DNA of 64,000 nt from Chryseobacterium sp. SORGH_AS_0447 (GCF_030818695.1 NZ_JAUTAR010000001.1:2784501-2848500); one strand, 5' to 3'. Shown: positions 27,331 through 36,897, numbered from the stretch's first letter. Numbers and translations are program-made. Notes: a model not told the origin generated them from the sequence alone.

Positions 27331-27897
27331 AATCGTATTTTTATGGTTATAGTTTTCGACTGCAAATATAACAATTTTTCAATAAAAAACTAATTTTGTT
27401 GCAAATTCAATACCAATATAAAATAAACACACAAATGGATTTAAAAAATACTGTTTTACAGTATTTTATACGTGATTTATATAGAATTAATTCTATAACA
27501 AAACCTCATTTTAAGACAATAAAACGACGATTTTCAGACATTAACAAATTAAATTATTTGCAATAAAATATCTTTTTATTTAAATATAATTAAATTTAAA
27601 ATTACAATAATTTATTATTTGCTGTTTTTGCAAATTCTTATTTTAAGTACCATATGTAATTAATATTTAATCATAATTATTTATATCAATAAAATTTATA
27701 TCCATAAATCATTATCTGATTAAACTTTTAATTAGAATTATTTAATGCATTTATCCACTTTATAACAACTGATTGTTGTATTGTTATAGATGTAATAAAA
27801 ATGCAGATTTGAACTTTATGAAAATTTTAACAATACCACGAAATTTTAGGAATAGTTATTGTTTGATACAGTACAACACAAACAAAATATCAACATT
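27331..27897. other. extremely AT-rich intergenic region
   Basis: This 567-base gap has no gene. Bases 27541-27600 contain only four G or C. It separates the divergent YadA-head gene and the small helical protein gene and must carry both promoters. Curvature or nucleoid-protein binding is plausible but not shown. Confidence 0.5.
27363..27370 (-). promoter_or_regulatory. -7 box of the YadA-head gene
   Basis: CAAATATA reads TATATTTG on the minus strand, an exact match 33 bases before the start codon. Confidence 0.5.
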
Positions 27898-28197
27898 ATG
27901 AACAATTCAGAATACAACAAAGCAGAAAATGCAGTAGACAACACCGAAAATTCTCTAAAAAATGCTGCAGACAATGCAAAATGGAAAGTTGAAGAACTTT
28001 CTGACAGAGCAAAAGATTATATCAACGAAAAAAGATCAAATGACGAGGAAGCAACCCATGAAGACTGGTTGGACAGGGTAAAAAACAATGCTTCCGATAC
28101 TTGGGATAACATCAAAGACAAAGCCAATGATGCCTGGGAAAAAACCAAAGATGCAGCAGAAGATGTAAAAGCAGAATGGAACAAGAAAACCAACTAA
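27898..28197 (+). CDS. small helical protein, CsbD/YtxH-like in composition
   Basis: This 99-aa hydrophilic protein is rich in Ala, Asp, Lys, Asn and Glu, with tryptophans spaced along helices (AKWKVEEL, EDWLDRV, SDTWDNIKDKANDAWEKT). The pattern of repeated amphipathic helices resembles CsbD/LEA-type stress proteins, but I see no certain family match. ATG at 27898 is preferred over the in-frame ATG at 27859. A TATTGTTTG element near 27857-27865, close to a -7 box, would lie inside the longer version. A strong terminator follows. A role in stress protection is only suggested by composition. Confidence 0.6.
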   Translation: MNNSEYNKAENAVDNTENSLKNAADNAKWKVEELSDRAKDYINEKRSNDEEATHEDWLDRVKNNASDTWDNIKDKANDAWEKTKDAAEDVKAEWNKKTN

Positions 28198-28230
28198 AAA
28201 TTTCAGTCATATAAATATTTTCAAGAAAAA

Positions 28231-28262
28231 CGGAGTCTTTTATAGAAGGCTCCGTTTTTTAT
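28231..28262 (+). terminator. terminator of the small helical protein gene
   Basis: CGGAGTCTT and AAGGCTCCG pair around TATAG-like loop bases, then a T run. Confidence 0.88.
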
Positions 28263-28286
28263 TATGCTCTAAACACAAATTATTGC

Positions 28287-28294
28287 TACATTTG
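28287..28294 (+). promoter_or_regulatory. -7 box of fabI
   Basis: TACATTTG is an exact match, 24 bases before the start codon. TATG exactly 20 bases upstream (28263-28266) is one base off the -33 box. Confidence 0.55.
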
Positions 28295-28318
28295 TAACTT
28301 AATAAACATTAAAAAATT

Positions 28319-29128
28319 ATGTCATACGGTTTACTTAAAGGCAAAAAGGGAATTATTTTTGGAGCCCTTAATGAACAATCGATCGCATGGAAAGTTGCAG
28401 AAAGATGTCATGAAGAAGGTGCTGAATTTATCTTGTCCAACGCTCCTATCGCTCTGAGAATGGGAGAACTTAACGGCTTAGCAGAAAAAACAGGTTCTGA
28501 AGTAATCGGGGCAGATGCAACTTCTCTTGAAGATCTGGAAAAGCTTTTTGATGCCGCAGTTGCCAAATTCGGTAAAATTGATTTTATCCTTCACTCCATC
28601 GGAATGTCTGTGAACGTGAGAAAAGGGAAACACTATACGGAAATGAATTACGACTGGTTGGAAAAAGGCTGGGATATCTCAGCGGTTTCTTTCCACAAAG
28701 TAATGAGGGTAGCTTACGAGAAAGACTGTATGAACGAATGGGGAAGCATCCTGGCTTTATCATATATTGCAGCGCAGAGAACATTCCCTGATTATAATGA
28801 TATGTCCGATAACAAAGCTTATCTGGAAAGCATCGCCAGAACTTTCGGGGGCTATTGGGGTGAAAGAAAAGTACGTGTAAATACGGTTTCCCAGTCTCCT
28901 ACGCCTACAACAGCAGGAAGCGGAGTGAAAGGTTTTGGAAATTTCCTTGGCTACGCTGAAGATATGTCTCCGCTGGGGAATGCAACGGCTCTTGAGTGTG
29001 CGGACTACTGTGTTACTTTATTTTCAGACCTTACGAAAAAAGTAACCATGCAGAATCTTTTCCACGACGGAGGTTTCAGCAGCTCAGGAGTTACAGAGAA
29101 AGTGATTCGTAAATATGATGCTGAATAA
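28319..29128 (+). CDS. fabI: enoyl-[acyl-carrier-protein] reductase (NADH)
   Basis: This 269-aa short-chain dehydrogenase completes each cycle of fatty acid elongation by reducing enoyl-ACP. The FabI-type cofactor motif is GALNEQSIAWKVA near the N-terminus, followed by IDFILHSIGM. The catalytic Tyr and Lys stand six residues apart in DYNDMSDNKAYLES, the FabI spacing. The C-terminal part (GDMSPLGNATALE-like, FSDLTKKVTMQNLFHDGG) is also normal. The stop codon lies inside the 8-bp target duplication of the downstream IS256-type element, so the protein is complete but its terminator is now 1.4 kb away. FabI is the triclosan target in many bacteria. Confidence 0.95.
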   Translation: MSYGLLKGKKGIIFGALNEQSIAWKVAERCHEEGAEFILSNAPIALRMGELNGLAEKTGSEVIGADATSLEDLEKLFDAAVAKFGKIDFILHSIGMSVNVRKGKHYTEMNYDWLEKGWDISAVSFHKVMRVAYEKDCMNEWGSILALSYIAAQRTFPDYNDMSDNKAYLESIARTFGGYWGERKVRVNTVSQSPTPTTAGSGVKGFGNFLGYAEDMSPLGNATALECADYCVTLFSDLTKKVTMQNLFHDGGFSSSGVTEKVIRKYDAE

Positions 29129-29132
29129 ACAG
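29125..29132 (+). repeat. 8-bp target-site duplication, left copy
   Basis: ATAAACAG occurs here and again at 30499-30506, directly flanking the IS256-type element. The left copy includes the fabI stop TAA (29126-29128). Confidence 0.85.
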
Positions 29133-30498
29133 GGTAGTGTCTCACTAACTGTGTAAGTTAAAAAGTTATTCTGAAAAATTTTTGAGCCCTCTAAAGCTCA
29201 AAAATAATTTTCGGAAATAACTTTTTATTATTTTTAACCTATATAGTTATGATCGACAAAGAAGAATTATTAAACAATAAGGATTTCTACAAGTCCTTTA
29301 AAAATGGAGAAGATTTAACCTCTTTCTTCAAACAGATGCACAAACGTGCCGTTGAACACATGCTGGAAGCAGAGCTTGATGCTCATCTGGATAATGAAAA
29401 ACATGAAAAAACCAAAGAAGGGAACTATCGCAACGGACATGGAACCAAGAAAATAAAATCATCTTTTGGAGAGAGTGAAATCAAAGTTCCCAGAGACAGA
29501 GCTGGAAGTTTCGAGCCTGCTTTGGTACCAAAAAGGCACAACATCATCGAAGGTTTGGAGAATATCATTATCTCATTCTACGCCAAAGGCATGAGTGTGA
29601 GCGATATCGAAGAACAGGTCAAAGAACTGTACGATTTTGAAATATCTTCCTCTGCCATTTCCAGAATTACCAATGCCGTTGCCTCTGAAGTGGTGAGCTG
29701 GCAAAACCGCCCCTTAGAAGATTTGTATTTGATTGTCTGGATGGACGGAATCGTATTCAAGGTTCGTGAGAACTCTAAAGTGATCAACAAGACCATCTAT
29801 TTGGCAGTAGGATTGAATCGTGAAGGGAAAAAAGAAGTGCTGGGAATGTGGCTCGGTAAGAATGAAAGTTCGAGCTTCTGGATGGGGGTTCTCACAGAAC
29901 TCAAAGCCCGTGGCGTGGAAGATATTCTGATTACTGCTACCGATAACTTAAACGGATTTACCCAGACCATCCGTTCCGTTTTTCCTGAATCTCAAACCCA
30001 GATCTGTGTGGTTCATCAGATCAGAAATGCCTGCAAATATGTGGTTTGGAAGGACAGAAAAGAATTCTCTGCCGATATGAAGCATATTTACACCGCTCCA
30101 ACAAAACAAGCCGCTGAAGCCGCTTTAAATGATTTTGCAGAAAAATGGGAATCCAAATATTCCTATGCCATCAAATCCTGGAAGGATAATTGGGATGAAC
30201 TGACCGTATTTTTTGAATTTCCTTTAGAGATTCGTAAAATCATTTATACAACCAATTTAATCGAGAATCTAAACGGTAAAATCCGAAAATACACCAAAAA
30301 CAAAATGTCTTTCCCTACGGATGATGCAGTCTTGAAATCTGTTTACCTTGCTTTAAAAGAAGCCACAAAAAAATGGTCGATGCCAATCCAGAATTGGGGG
30401 ATTGTTCTAAACCAATTTATGCTTATTTTTGAAGAAAGGCTCAGATTATAAAATCTAAGCCCTGACTTTTTAACTTACACACTTTATGGGAGAGTGTC
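29133..30498 (+). mobile_element. complete IS256-family insertion sequence, 1366 bp
   Basis: The ends are 34-bp inverted repeats with 26 identical positions: the inner 17 bases TGTGTAAGTTAAAAAGT are perfect (29150-29166 and 30465-30481), and the outer 17 match at 9 positions. An 8-bp duplication ATAAACAG flanks both sides. One intact transposase gene fills the element. A hairpin (29188-29213, TTTTTGAGC with GCTCAAAAA) sits between the left end and the gene and may block read-through from fabI. Confidence 0.92.
29249..30451 (+). CDS. IS256-family transposase
   Basis: This 400-aa mutator-type transposase has the family layout. The N-terminal region has [17 protein letters not shown] and [13 protein letters not shown], then [17 protein letters not shown] helix-turn-helix follows ([26 protein letters not shown]). 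The DDE domain has Asp in [10 protein letters not shown], Asp in TATDNLNGF, the CVVHQIRN motif and the C-terminal [14 protein letters not shown]. The frame is intact and the terminal repeats are complete, so the element may still move. The A of the ATG lies 117 bases inside the left end. Confidence 0.95.
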   Translation: MIDKEELLNNKDFYKSFKNGEDLTSFFKQMHKRAVEHMLEAELDAHLDNEKHEKTKEGNYRNGHGTKKIKSSFGESEIKVPRDRAGSFEPALVPKRHNIIEGLENIIISFYAKGMSVSDIEEQVKELYDFEISSSAISRITNAVASEVVSWQNRPLEDLYLIVWMDGIVFKVRENSKVINKTIYLAVGLNREGKKEVLGMWLGKNESSSFWMGVLTELKARGVEDILITATDNLNGFTQTIRSVFPESQTQICVVHQIRNACKYVVWKDRKEFSADMKHIYTAPTKQAAEAALNDFAEKWESKYSYAIKSWKDNWDELTVFFEFPLEIRKIIYTTNLIENLNGKIRKYTKNKMSFPTDDAVLKSVYLALKEATKKWSMPIQNWGIVLNQFMLIFEERLRL

Positions 30499-30506
30499 AT
30501 AAACAG
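30499..30506 (+). repeat. 8-bp target-site duplication, right copy
   Basis: ATAAACAG, identical to 29125-29132, directly after the right inverted repeat. Confidence 0.85.
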
Positions 30507-30528
30507 TAAATCCATTACTTATAAATTA

Positions 30529-30560
30529 AGCCGGGACAAATTGTTCCGGCTTTGTATTTT
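30529..30560 (+). terminator. original fabI terminator, displaced by the insertion
   Basis: AGCCGGGACAA and TTGTTCCGGCT form an 11-bp stem followed by T-rich sequence. If the IS and one target copy are removed in thought, this hairpin lies 31 bases after the fabI stop codon. Confidence 0.75.
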
Positions 30561-30712
30561 GTAAATATAAAATACTTCTGAAGACCTTAAAATTTGTTGT
30601 ACGGTAAATTGTAATGGAATTGCAAAGAGACAGTACACTTCTTCGAAGGTTTATTTCCTACTTCATTTTATCTATTAACAATTTCCAGCTTTCCTTCCAG
30701 TCAATTCAACCA

Positions 30713-30747
30713 TAAAAAAATCGGCAGAAACATTGTTTCTGCCGATT
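30713..30747 (-). terminator. terminator of the glucan utilisation operon
   Basis: AATCGGCAGAAAC and GTTTCTGCCGATT form a 13-bp stem with seven T following on the minus strand, 32 bases after the stop of the last gene. Confidence 0.88.
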
Positions 30748-30778
30748 CTTAAAAAATAATGTTAATATGAAGTAGCTT

Positions 30779-32218
30779 TTATAAAATTACTGTCTGTATA
30801 GAATGGGCCGGCGCATTCAGTTTTGCAGCCATTCCTTCGATCCAGAGGTTGGTATCGATATCGTTATCCGAATCGTTCATAATCACGGTTACCAACTGGC
30901 CGTTCTGATTCATGAATGTTGTGGAGGTTAAAGCCACCCTGTTCGATGAGCTTCCGATTCTTACGGCATTTGGCTTGATGTATTTGGAAACATGGCCGAC
31001 ATAGTAATATTCATAGGTATAATGAACTTCCCCGGTTTTCGTATCGGCTATGATAGGAGCAAAACAGAAATTCCCAACGTGATTCGGGCCACCGGTTTCG
31101 TCAAGAAGAACGTTCCAATCCGTCCATAAAGCCGTTCCTTTATTAAAGTCGTTCAGCATATTTCTTCCGTACAGCTCACCCAGTTTGACGTCGTAAATTT
31201 TAGACAGATCGAACTGTTCTTTACAGCCTTCGGTAAAAGCCAGGAATTTATCCGGGAAAGCACGCTGGGTTTCCGACAGGTTATCAAAAAGCTGGGTTTT
31301 GTTGTTCCAGGTTTCGTACCAGTGATAGCCGATTCCTGCGGCATATTTTGATGTTTCGGGATCGCATAAAGTCGTAGTGGCTCTTTGGTAGATCAGGTCA
31401 CGGTTGTGATCCCAGATCATTACTTTTTTATCTTTAAATCCGTTTTTCCAAAGTGTTGGGCCTAAATTATTTTTCAGGAAATCCCCTTCTTCCTGAGCTG
31501 TATAAATGCAGGATTCCCAGGTTTGTGTGGCCATCGGCTCATTCTGAACGGTTAATCCCCAGACATTGATGCCTCTTTTTTCGTATTCTTTAATAAATTT
31601 GATATAATAATCGGCCCAGGTCTGGTAAAAATCATTTTCCAGCCTTCCGCCTTTCAGCATACTTTTGTTGGACTTCATCCATGCCGGTGGGCTCCACGGT
31701 GAAAAATAAAACGTAAAATCTTTCCCGATGGACTTCTGCGCTTCTTTGATCATCGGGATCTTGTACTTCTCGTCGTGGGCCACGTTAAAAGATTTTAGCG
31801 ATTTATCGTTTTCCTGAACGTAGGTATAAGAATCACTCGAAAAATCACACGAGTTCATATTGGTCCGGATCACCGTATAACCCAGTCCGTTCTTTCCGTA
31901 ATAGGCTTCGATGATTTCTTTCTGCTTATTTTTCGGAAGCTTATAGAAAGTTTCTGCAGAAGCATCGGTAATAGCCCCGCCGATACCGATGAGTTTCTGG
32001 TATTTGAAATCCGGGTCTACGAAGATGCATGCATCCGTTTCTTTCGGCTGATCCATTCTCTCGAATTTTACCATTCCTTTATCTGCCATTTTTTCATTGG
32101 CTTTGGAATTGGTCACAATTACTTTTGCCGTTTTTCCTGTATTTTTTTTCCAATAATCCTGTGCCTGAACGTTGAGCGTCATTCCAACGACAAAGCAGCT
32201 TATAACTAATCTCTTCAT
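30779..32218 (-). CDS. GH30-family beta-glucosidase/glucosylceramidase-like enzyme
   Basis: This 479-aa protein has a signal peptide (residues 1-19, ending NVQA-QD) and the GH30 barrel plus side beta-domain. The acid/base glutamate is in LTVQNEP and the nucleophile in FTEGCKE. FSPWSPPAWMKSN is a further family hallmark. The sequence is closest to the GBA1-like subgroup (GH30_1), retaining enzymes that release glucose from beta-linked chains. It is the last gene of the operon, 61 bases behind GH16. With a cleavable, non-lipid signal it is expected in the periplasm, where it could finish imported beta-glucan oligosaccharides. Linkage specificity is inferred. Confidence 0.88.
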   Translation of the reverse strand: MKRLVISCFVVGMTLNVQAQDYWKKNTGKTAKVIVTNSKANEKMADKGMVKFERMDQPKETDACIFVDPDFKYQKLIGIGGAITDASAETFYKLPKNKQKEIIEAYYGKNGLGYTVIRTNMNSCDFSSDSYTYVQENDKSLKSFNVAHDEKYKIPMIKEAQKSIGKDFTFYFSPWSPPAWMKSNKSMLKGGRLENDFYQTWADYYIKFIKEYEKRGINVWGLTVQNEPMATQTWESCIYTAQEEGDFLKNNLGPTLWKNGFKDKKVMIWDHNRDLIYQRATTTLCDPETSKYAAGIGYHWYETWNNKTQLFDNLSETQRAFPDKFLAFTEGCKEQFDLSKIYDVKLGELYGRNMLNDFNKGTALWTDWNVLLDETGGPNHVGNFCFAPIIADTKTGEVHYTYEYYYVGHVSKYIKPNAVRIGSSSNRVALTSTTFMNQNGQLVTVIMNDSDNDIDTNLWIEGMAAKLNAPAHSIQTVIL

Positions 32219-32279
32219 TATATCATTTCTAATTTTTTATTATTAACCATCCCGGTGGATGATCTGTTCTTTCGTGTTG

Positions 32280-33095
32280 TTATTTATTCTGATAAACCCT
32301 TACATAATCGATTTCAAATTTTTGCGGGAAAATGCTGTCGTCAATGCCTTCTTTTCCGCCCCACATTCCGCCAATGGCCAGATTTAAGATGAGGTAATAA
32401 GGCTTATCGAAAGGCCAGGCTCCATAAGATTTCTCTTTATTTTCGTACGTAAAAAACTTTTGGTTATCGATATAGACATCAATTTTTTCCGGTGACCAGT
32501 CTGCTTTATACACATGAAATTTTTCACTTACATCCTTTAAAAACAAGGTATCGGTTTTCTGCGTCTGCATGATATGGTTGTATTTCTTGGTGTGTACCGA
32601 AGCATGAATGTAGCCCTGGTGATAGCCCACATGCTCCATGATGTCCAGCTCGCCGTCGTCCGGCCATTTTTTCATGTCTTCGCTCATCATCCAAATGGCA
32701 GGCCAGGTCCCGCGTCCTTTCGGAAGTTTAGCCCTCACCTCAACCGTTCCGTACTGAAAAGAAAATTTTCCTTTGGTTAACAATCGGGCGGAGGTATATT
32801 TCCTGTTTTCCCGCGTTTCTTTCCGGGCTTCAATAATCAGCTTTCCATTTTCGACCCGGGCATTCTCCAGACGGTCTTTGGTATAGAACTGGGCTTCTTC
32901 ATTTCCAAAACCGCTGCCACCGGTATCATAATTCCATTTGGTGGCATCAGGTAATCCTCTTTCATTAAATTCATCGCTCCAGATCAGCTTTTTACCTGAA
33001 ACAGGATTGTTCGAAGCACAGCCGGCGACAGAAAAAAGAAGTATTCCGCCGATAATCAAATGAGCAACAGGTTGAAGTTTCATAAGTAAATTCAA
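32280..33095 (-). CDS. GH16-family endo-beta-1,3-glucanase (laminarinase) lipoprotein
   Basis: This 271-aa protein has a lipoprotein signal (FSVAGCASN, Cys26) followed by a single GH16 jelly-roll domain. The catalytic motif ELDIMEH gives nucleophile and acid/base glutamates in the ExDxxE form used by laminarinases, with WPAIWMMS and GHYHQG-like flanks. It lacks carbohydrate-binding modules. The lipid anchor puts it on the membrane, probably the cell surface, where it cuts beta-1,3 or mixed beta-glucan. It sits between GH3 and GH30 in the operon, after an 80-base gap that contains a hairpin. Confidence 0.9.
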   Translation of the reverse strand: MNLLMKLQPVAHLIIGGILLFSVAGCASNNPVSGKKLIWSDEFNERGLPDATKWNYDTGGSGFGNEEAQFYTKDRLENARVENGKLIIEARKETRENRKYTSARLLTKGKFSFQYGTVEVRAKLPKGRGTWPAIWMMSEDMKKWPDDGELDIMEHVGYHQGYIHASVHTKKYNHIMQTQKTDTLFLKDVSEKFHVYKADWSPEKIDVYIDNQKFFTYENKEKSYGAWPFDKPYYLILNLAIGGMWGGKEGIDDSIFPQKFEIDYVRVYQNK

Positions 33096-33136
33096 GGTTT
33101 AAAATTCAAAGCGCAAAATTGAGGCTTTTTACCGCC

Positions 33137-33160
33137 AAAAGCGGGTTTTATCCCGCTTTT
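33137..33160 (-). terminator. intercistronic hairpin between GH3 and GH16
   Basis: AAAAGCGGG and CCCGCTTTT form a 9-bp stem with loop TTTTAT. Only four T follow on the minus strand, so it is more likely an attenuator or mRNA stabiliser than a full terminator. Confidence 0.55.
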
Positions 33161-33175
33161 TGAAGTAAATTTTAT

Positions 33176-35398
33176 TTATTTCGACCAATTGATCCTTTTT
33201 GTCTGAACGTTCTGAGAATCGGTTCCGACCATTATATCAAATTCACCGCCTTCCCAGTCATAATTCAACTGATCATCGTAGAATTTGAGGTTTTCCGGTG
33301 TTATTGTAAAAGTGACGGTTTTGGTTTCGCCTTTTTTAATAAGAATTTTTTCAAATCCTTTCAGTTCTTTTACCGGCCTGACCACTTTTCCGAACAAATC
33401 TCTGATGTACAGCTGCACGACCTCTTCCCCATCGTAATTCCCGGTATTGGAAACATTTACGCTGATTTTTAAAGTCTGATTTCCTTTAAGATCTGTCGCA
33501 CTTATATTCATATCCGAATATTTAAACTGAGTATAGCTCAATCCATACCCAAAAGGGAACTTCGGATCGTTATCCAGATCGATGTACGCTGAAACATAGT
33601 TTCTGTCGGTATTGTTCTTCGCCGGTCTCCCGGTGTTGTAGTGGTTATAATATACCGGAATCTGGCCTTCGGTTCTTGGAAATGTCATCGGCAGTTTTCC
33701 GCCCGGATTTACCGTTCCGAAAAGAACATCCGCAATGGAATTTCCGGCTTCCGTTCCCAGCCACCATGTGTAAAGAATTGCCGGAACATTATCTGCTGCC
33801 CAGTCGAAAACTAAGGGCCTTCCTGCATTGATCATCAGTACAATCGGTTTGCCCGTTTTGGCAATTTCTTTTAAAAGCTCTTCCTGAACACCTGAAAAAT
33901 GAATGTTGCTTCTGCTTTTGGCTTCGCCGCTCATCGCATGGCCTTCACCCAAAGTCATAATCACAACATCCGCTTTTTTTGCCGTTTCCAGCGCTTCGGC
34001 AAACATTGATCTGTCCTGGTCGTCAACATTGCAGCCTTTTGCATATAATAAGGTGGAATTTTTATCCAGCTGATTTTTGATTCCGTCGAACTGGGTTACA
34101 ATTCTTTGGCTGTCATCTTTAAAGGCAACCGACCAAAATCCGTGATTGGCAGAAGTTTCTTTTCCAAAAGGTCCGATAAGGGCTACGGTTTTCACTGATC
34201 GTGAAAGTGGCAGTATATTCTTTTGATTTTTAATTAAAACAATACTTTTTGAGCCAAACTCCCTTCCGAATTTTCTGTTTTCCTGATTATTGGTCTGTTC
34301 CTGCTGTCTTTTCTCGCTGCTGAACCGGTATGGATCATCAAACAGTCCCATTTCGAATTTTTTAATTAAAATTCTTCTGGCGGCATCATCAATCAGTTTC
34401 GGATCTACTTTTCCTTCCTGAACCAGTTTTGGAAGTTCAGCCATATAAGCCCGGCTTTCCATATCCATATCGCTTCCGGCAATGATGGCTTTTTCGGCAG
34501 CCTCTTTATTGTCTTTGGCATAACCGTGAGGAACCATTTCGCCAATGCTTCCCCAATCGGAAACCACAAAACCCTGATAGTTCCATTTCCCTTTTAATAA
34601 ATCCCGTAAGATATACCGGTTGGCCGTCGCCGGAATTCCGTTGATATCATTGAAAGAATTCATAAAAGTGGCCACACCTGCCTGGGCAGCTGCCTTGAAA
34701 GGCGGAAGATAGGTTTCGTTTAATTGTCTTAAACTCATGTCTACGGAATTGTAATCTCTACCGCCAACGGCTGCACCATACGCTGCAAAATGCTTTGCGC
34801 ACGCCATGATGGCATCAACGCTTCCCAGACCTCTTCCCTGAAATCCCCTGATCCTTGCCAGGCCAATCTGCGTTCCCAGATAAGTGTCTTCTCCGGAACC
34901 TTCCATTACCCTGCCCCATCTCGGATCTCTTGCGATATCGACCATCGGTGCAAAGGTCCAGTGGATGCCATAAGCCGAAGCTTCAGTGGCGGCGATCCTT
35001 TCTGATTTTTCAATTAATTTTAAATCCCAGCTGGCTGCCTGTCCTAAATTCACAGGAAAGGTCGTCCTGTAGCCATGAATCACATCCTGACCGAACAGCA
35101 AGGGAATTTTCAGTCTTGACCGTAAGGCTAATTCCTGAAATTTTCTTGTTTCCGCTGCTCCTGCAACATTAAGCATCGAACCTACTTTGCCTTGCTTTAT
35201 TTCATTCAAAACATTTGCAGAATTGGAGTTCTGAGGGCCGGTAGCATATTCAAAACCACTGTACTGAACAAGCTGGCCTACTTTTTCTTCCAGTGTCATC
35301 TTCGAGAGAATCTCAGAAACTTTCTGATCGATGGTTTTCTGTCCGAATGCCTGGAACCCTAATGCTGTAAATGCGAGTAAGAAACAAACTCTTTTCAT
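33176..35398 (-). CDS. bglX: GH3-family beta-glucosidase
   Basis: This 740-aa protein has a signal peptide (residues 1-19) and the full BglX layout. The N-terminal TIM-barrel domain has GQLVQYSG, DVIHGYRTTFPV and the nucleophile Asp in GFVVSDWGSI. The alpha/beta sandwich carries GEGHAMSGEAKSR, and the C-terminal fibronectin type III-like domain has VSNTGNYDGEEVVQLYIRD. It removes glucose from the non-reducing end of beta-glucosides in the periplasm. It lies 9 bases behind the upstream GH30 gene, so coupling is likely. The length is normal. Confidence 0.94.
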   Translation of the reverse strand: MKRVCFLLAFTALGFQAFGQKTIDQKVSEILSKMTLEEKVGQLVQYSGFEYATGPQNSNSANVLNEIKQGKVGSMLNVAGAAETRKFQELALRSRLKIPLLFGQDVIHGYRTTFPVNLGQAASWDLKLIEKSERIAATEASAYGIHWTFAPMVDIARDPRWGRVMEGSGEDTYLGTQIGLARIRGFQGRGLGSVDAIMACAKHFAAYGAAVGGRDYNSVDMSLRQLNETYLPPFKAAAQAGVATFMNSFNDINGIPATANRYILRDLLKGKWNYQGFVVSDWGSIGEMVPHGYAKDNKEAAEKAIIAGSDMDMESRAYMAELPKLVQEGKVDPKLIDDAARRILIKKFEMGLFDDPYRFSSEKRQQEQTNNQENRKFGREFGSKSIVLIKNQKNILPLSRSVKTVALIGPFGKETSANHGFWSVAFKDDSQRIVTQFDGIKNQLDKNSTLLYAKGCNVDDQDRSMFAEALETAKKADVVIMTLGEGHAMSGEAKSRSNIHFSGVQEELLKEIAKTGKPIVLMINAGRPLVFDWAADNVPAILYTWWLGTEAGNSIADVLFGTVNPGGKLPMTFPRTEGQIPVYYNHYNTGRPAKNNTDRNYVSAYIDLDNDPKFPFGYGLSYTQFKYSDMNISATDLKGNQTLKISVNVSNTGNYDGEEVVQLYIRDLFGKVVRPVKELKGFEKILIKKGETKTVTFTITPENLKFYDDQLNYDWEGGEFDIMVGTDSQNVQTKRINWSK

Positions 35399-35407
35399 AA
35401 TTTCATA

Positions 35408-36877
35408 TTAAAAAACATAAGTCACTGTCGAAATGCCAGGAATCGTTACGGAAGCTGTTTTCTGATCGTATTTAATATTAAATGCTTTATCGGCAGAATT
35501 GCTGTTCTGAACAATAAGAACCGTTTTCCCTGCCGGAGTTTTGAAGGCCACCGTTGAAAGGTTATCCACCTGCGTCGAAGCAATCCTCTGAGAATTTACC
35601 GGAACAAATTTTGACGCATGGGCAATAATATAATATGCTACATTTTTGTCATAGCTGCTGCTTCCATTGATGGTAATGGCTCCTTTACACTGTGTACAGC
35701 CGCCCGGTGTATGAGGGCCGAATGAAGCGTCGTTGGCTACATTCCATTCCAATGCGGTTTTGCTCCAGTTTCTCATAGACCCAATAATAATGTTTTTTAC
35801 GTGCCAATCCAAATCCCCGGAGAAACTTCCGGTAGAACTTGTCCACTGTTCCGTAAAATAAACATTTTTATTCGGAAATAAATTGTGAACCGTCCCCAAA
35901 GCCGAAATATCTCCTGCATACAAATGGAAGGCAGACCCGTCAACATATGGATTAGCCCCCGTATCATTTAATACCGCCAGAGGATAGGCCGGATTGTCGC
36001 AGTTGTGATCATAAGCAATGATCTTTGTATTAATATTTGCCGCCTGAAAAGCCGGACCTAAATTCGCTTTAATAAAAGTCGTCTGATCACCCGCCGACAT
36101 ATACATACTCGGGTTATTCCCGGGATGTAAAGGTTCATTCTGAGGGGTAATGGCATCAATCTTAATTCCCTGAGCCTGCATGGCCTGGATGTACTTCACA
36201 AAATATTGGGCATAGGTCCCATAATATTCAGGTTTTAAGCTTCCGCCCATCGTATTTCCATTGTCTTTCATCCAAACCGGAGGTGACCATGGGGTGGCAA
36301 GGATCTTAATATTCGGGTTGATCAAAAGGATGTCTTTCAGCATCTGGATCACCGCCTGATCTTTTGTAAGGCTGAATTGGGCCAACGTAGGGTCGGTCTG
36401 CCCGGAAGGCATGTCATCATAGGAAAAGACTTCGCTGTTCAGATCCGAAGCACCTATACTGATCCTTAAATAATTGATCCCAATGCCTGAGCTGCTGAAA
36501 AGATCGTTCAGCAATTCCTGTTTCTTGGCTGCACTCAGCTGGTTAATTACCTGAACACTTCCTCCCGTAAGGGTATAGCCGAAGCCGTCGACGGTTTGAA
36601 AAACCTGTGCCGGATCGATCTCAATCGTTGTTCCCGAACCCGAAGTTCCGGAAAAATACGCATTATTCTGCTGTTGTAGTTTCACCGACTGGTCTCCTTT
36701 TGTCAGCCACATCTGTACAGGGTCCCCGGTTGTATTCCCACCGGTACCATTCCCCGAATTGTCGCCGTTATTGGCCAGATCCGAAGACGTACTGCTGCAG
36801 TTTAAAAAAGAAAGAAGCGCTACACCGCAGAGTGCAGCACTTCTAAGTACGAAACTATATGAATGTTGTGATTTCAT
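35408..36877 (-). CDS. GH30-family endo-beta-1,6-glucanase-like lipoprotein
   Basis: This 489-aa protein has a lipoprotein signal (SFLNCSSTS, Cys27), a Gly/Asn-rich linker (DNSGNGTGGNTTGD) and a GH30 domain. The acid/base Glu is in ITPQNEPLHPGNNP and the nucleophile in YFTEQWTS; LATPWSPPVWMKDN is also present. The sequence resembles subfamily GH30_3, whose known members are endo-beta-1,6-glucanases, and differs clearly from the other GH30 at 30779. The lipid anchor and the flexible linker suggest a surface endo-acting enzyme that generates oligosaccharides for the SusCD pair. Confidence 0.87.
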   Translation of the reverse strand: MKSQHSYSFVLRSAALCGVALLSFLNCSSTSSDLANNGDNSGNGTGGNTTGDPVQMWLTKGDQSVKLQQQNNAYFSGTSGSGTTIEIDPAQVFQTVDGFGYTLTGGSVQVINQLSAAKKQELLNDLFSSSGIGINYLRISIGASDLNSEVFSYDDMPSGQTDPTLAQFSLTKDQAVIQMLKDILLINPNIKILATPWSPPVWMKDNGNTMGGSLKPEYYGTYAQYFVKYIQAMQAQGIKIDAITPQNEPLHPGNNPSMYMSAGDQTTFIKANLGPAFQAANINTKIIAYDHNCDNPAYPLAVLNDTGANPYVDGSAFHLYAGDISALGTVHNLFPNKNVYFTEQWTSSTGSFSGDLDWHVKNIIIGSMRNWSKTALEWNVANDASFGPHTPGGCTQCKGAITINGSSSYDKNVAYYIIAHASKFVPVNSQRIASTQVDNLSTVAFKTPAGKTVLIVQNSNSADKAFNIKYDQKTASVTIPGISTVTYVF

Positions 36878-36897
36878 ATCAATTGTTTGTTGGAAAA

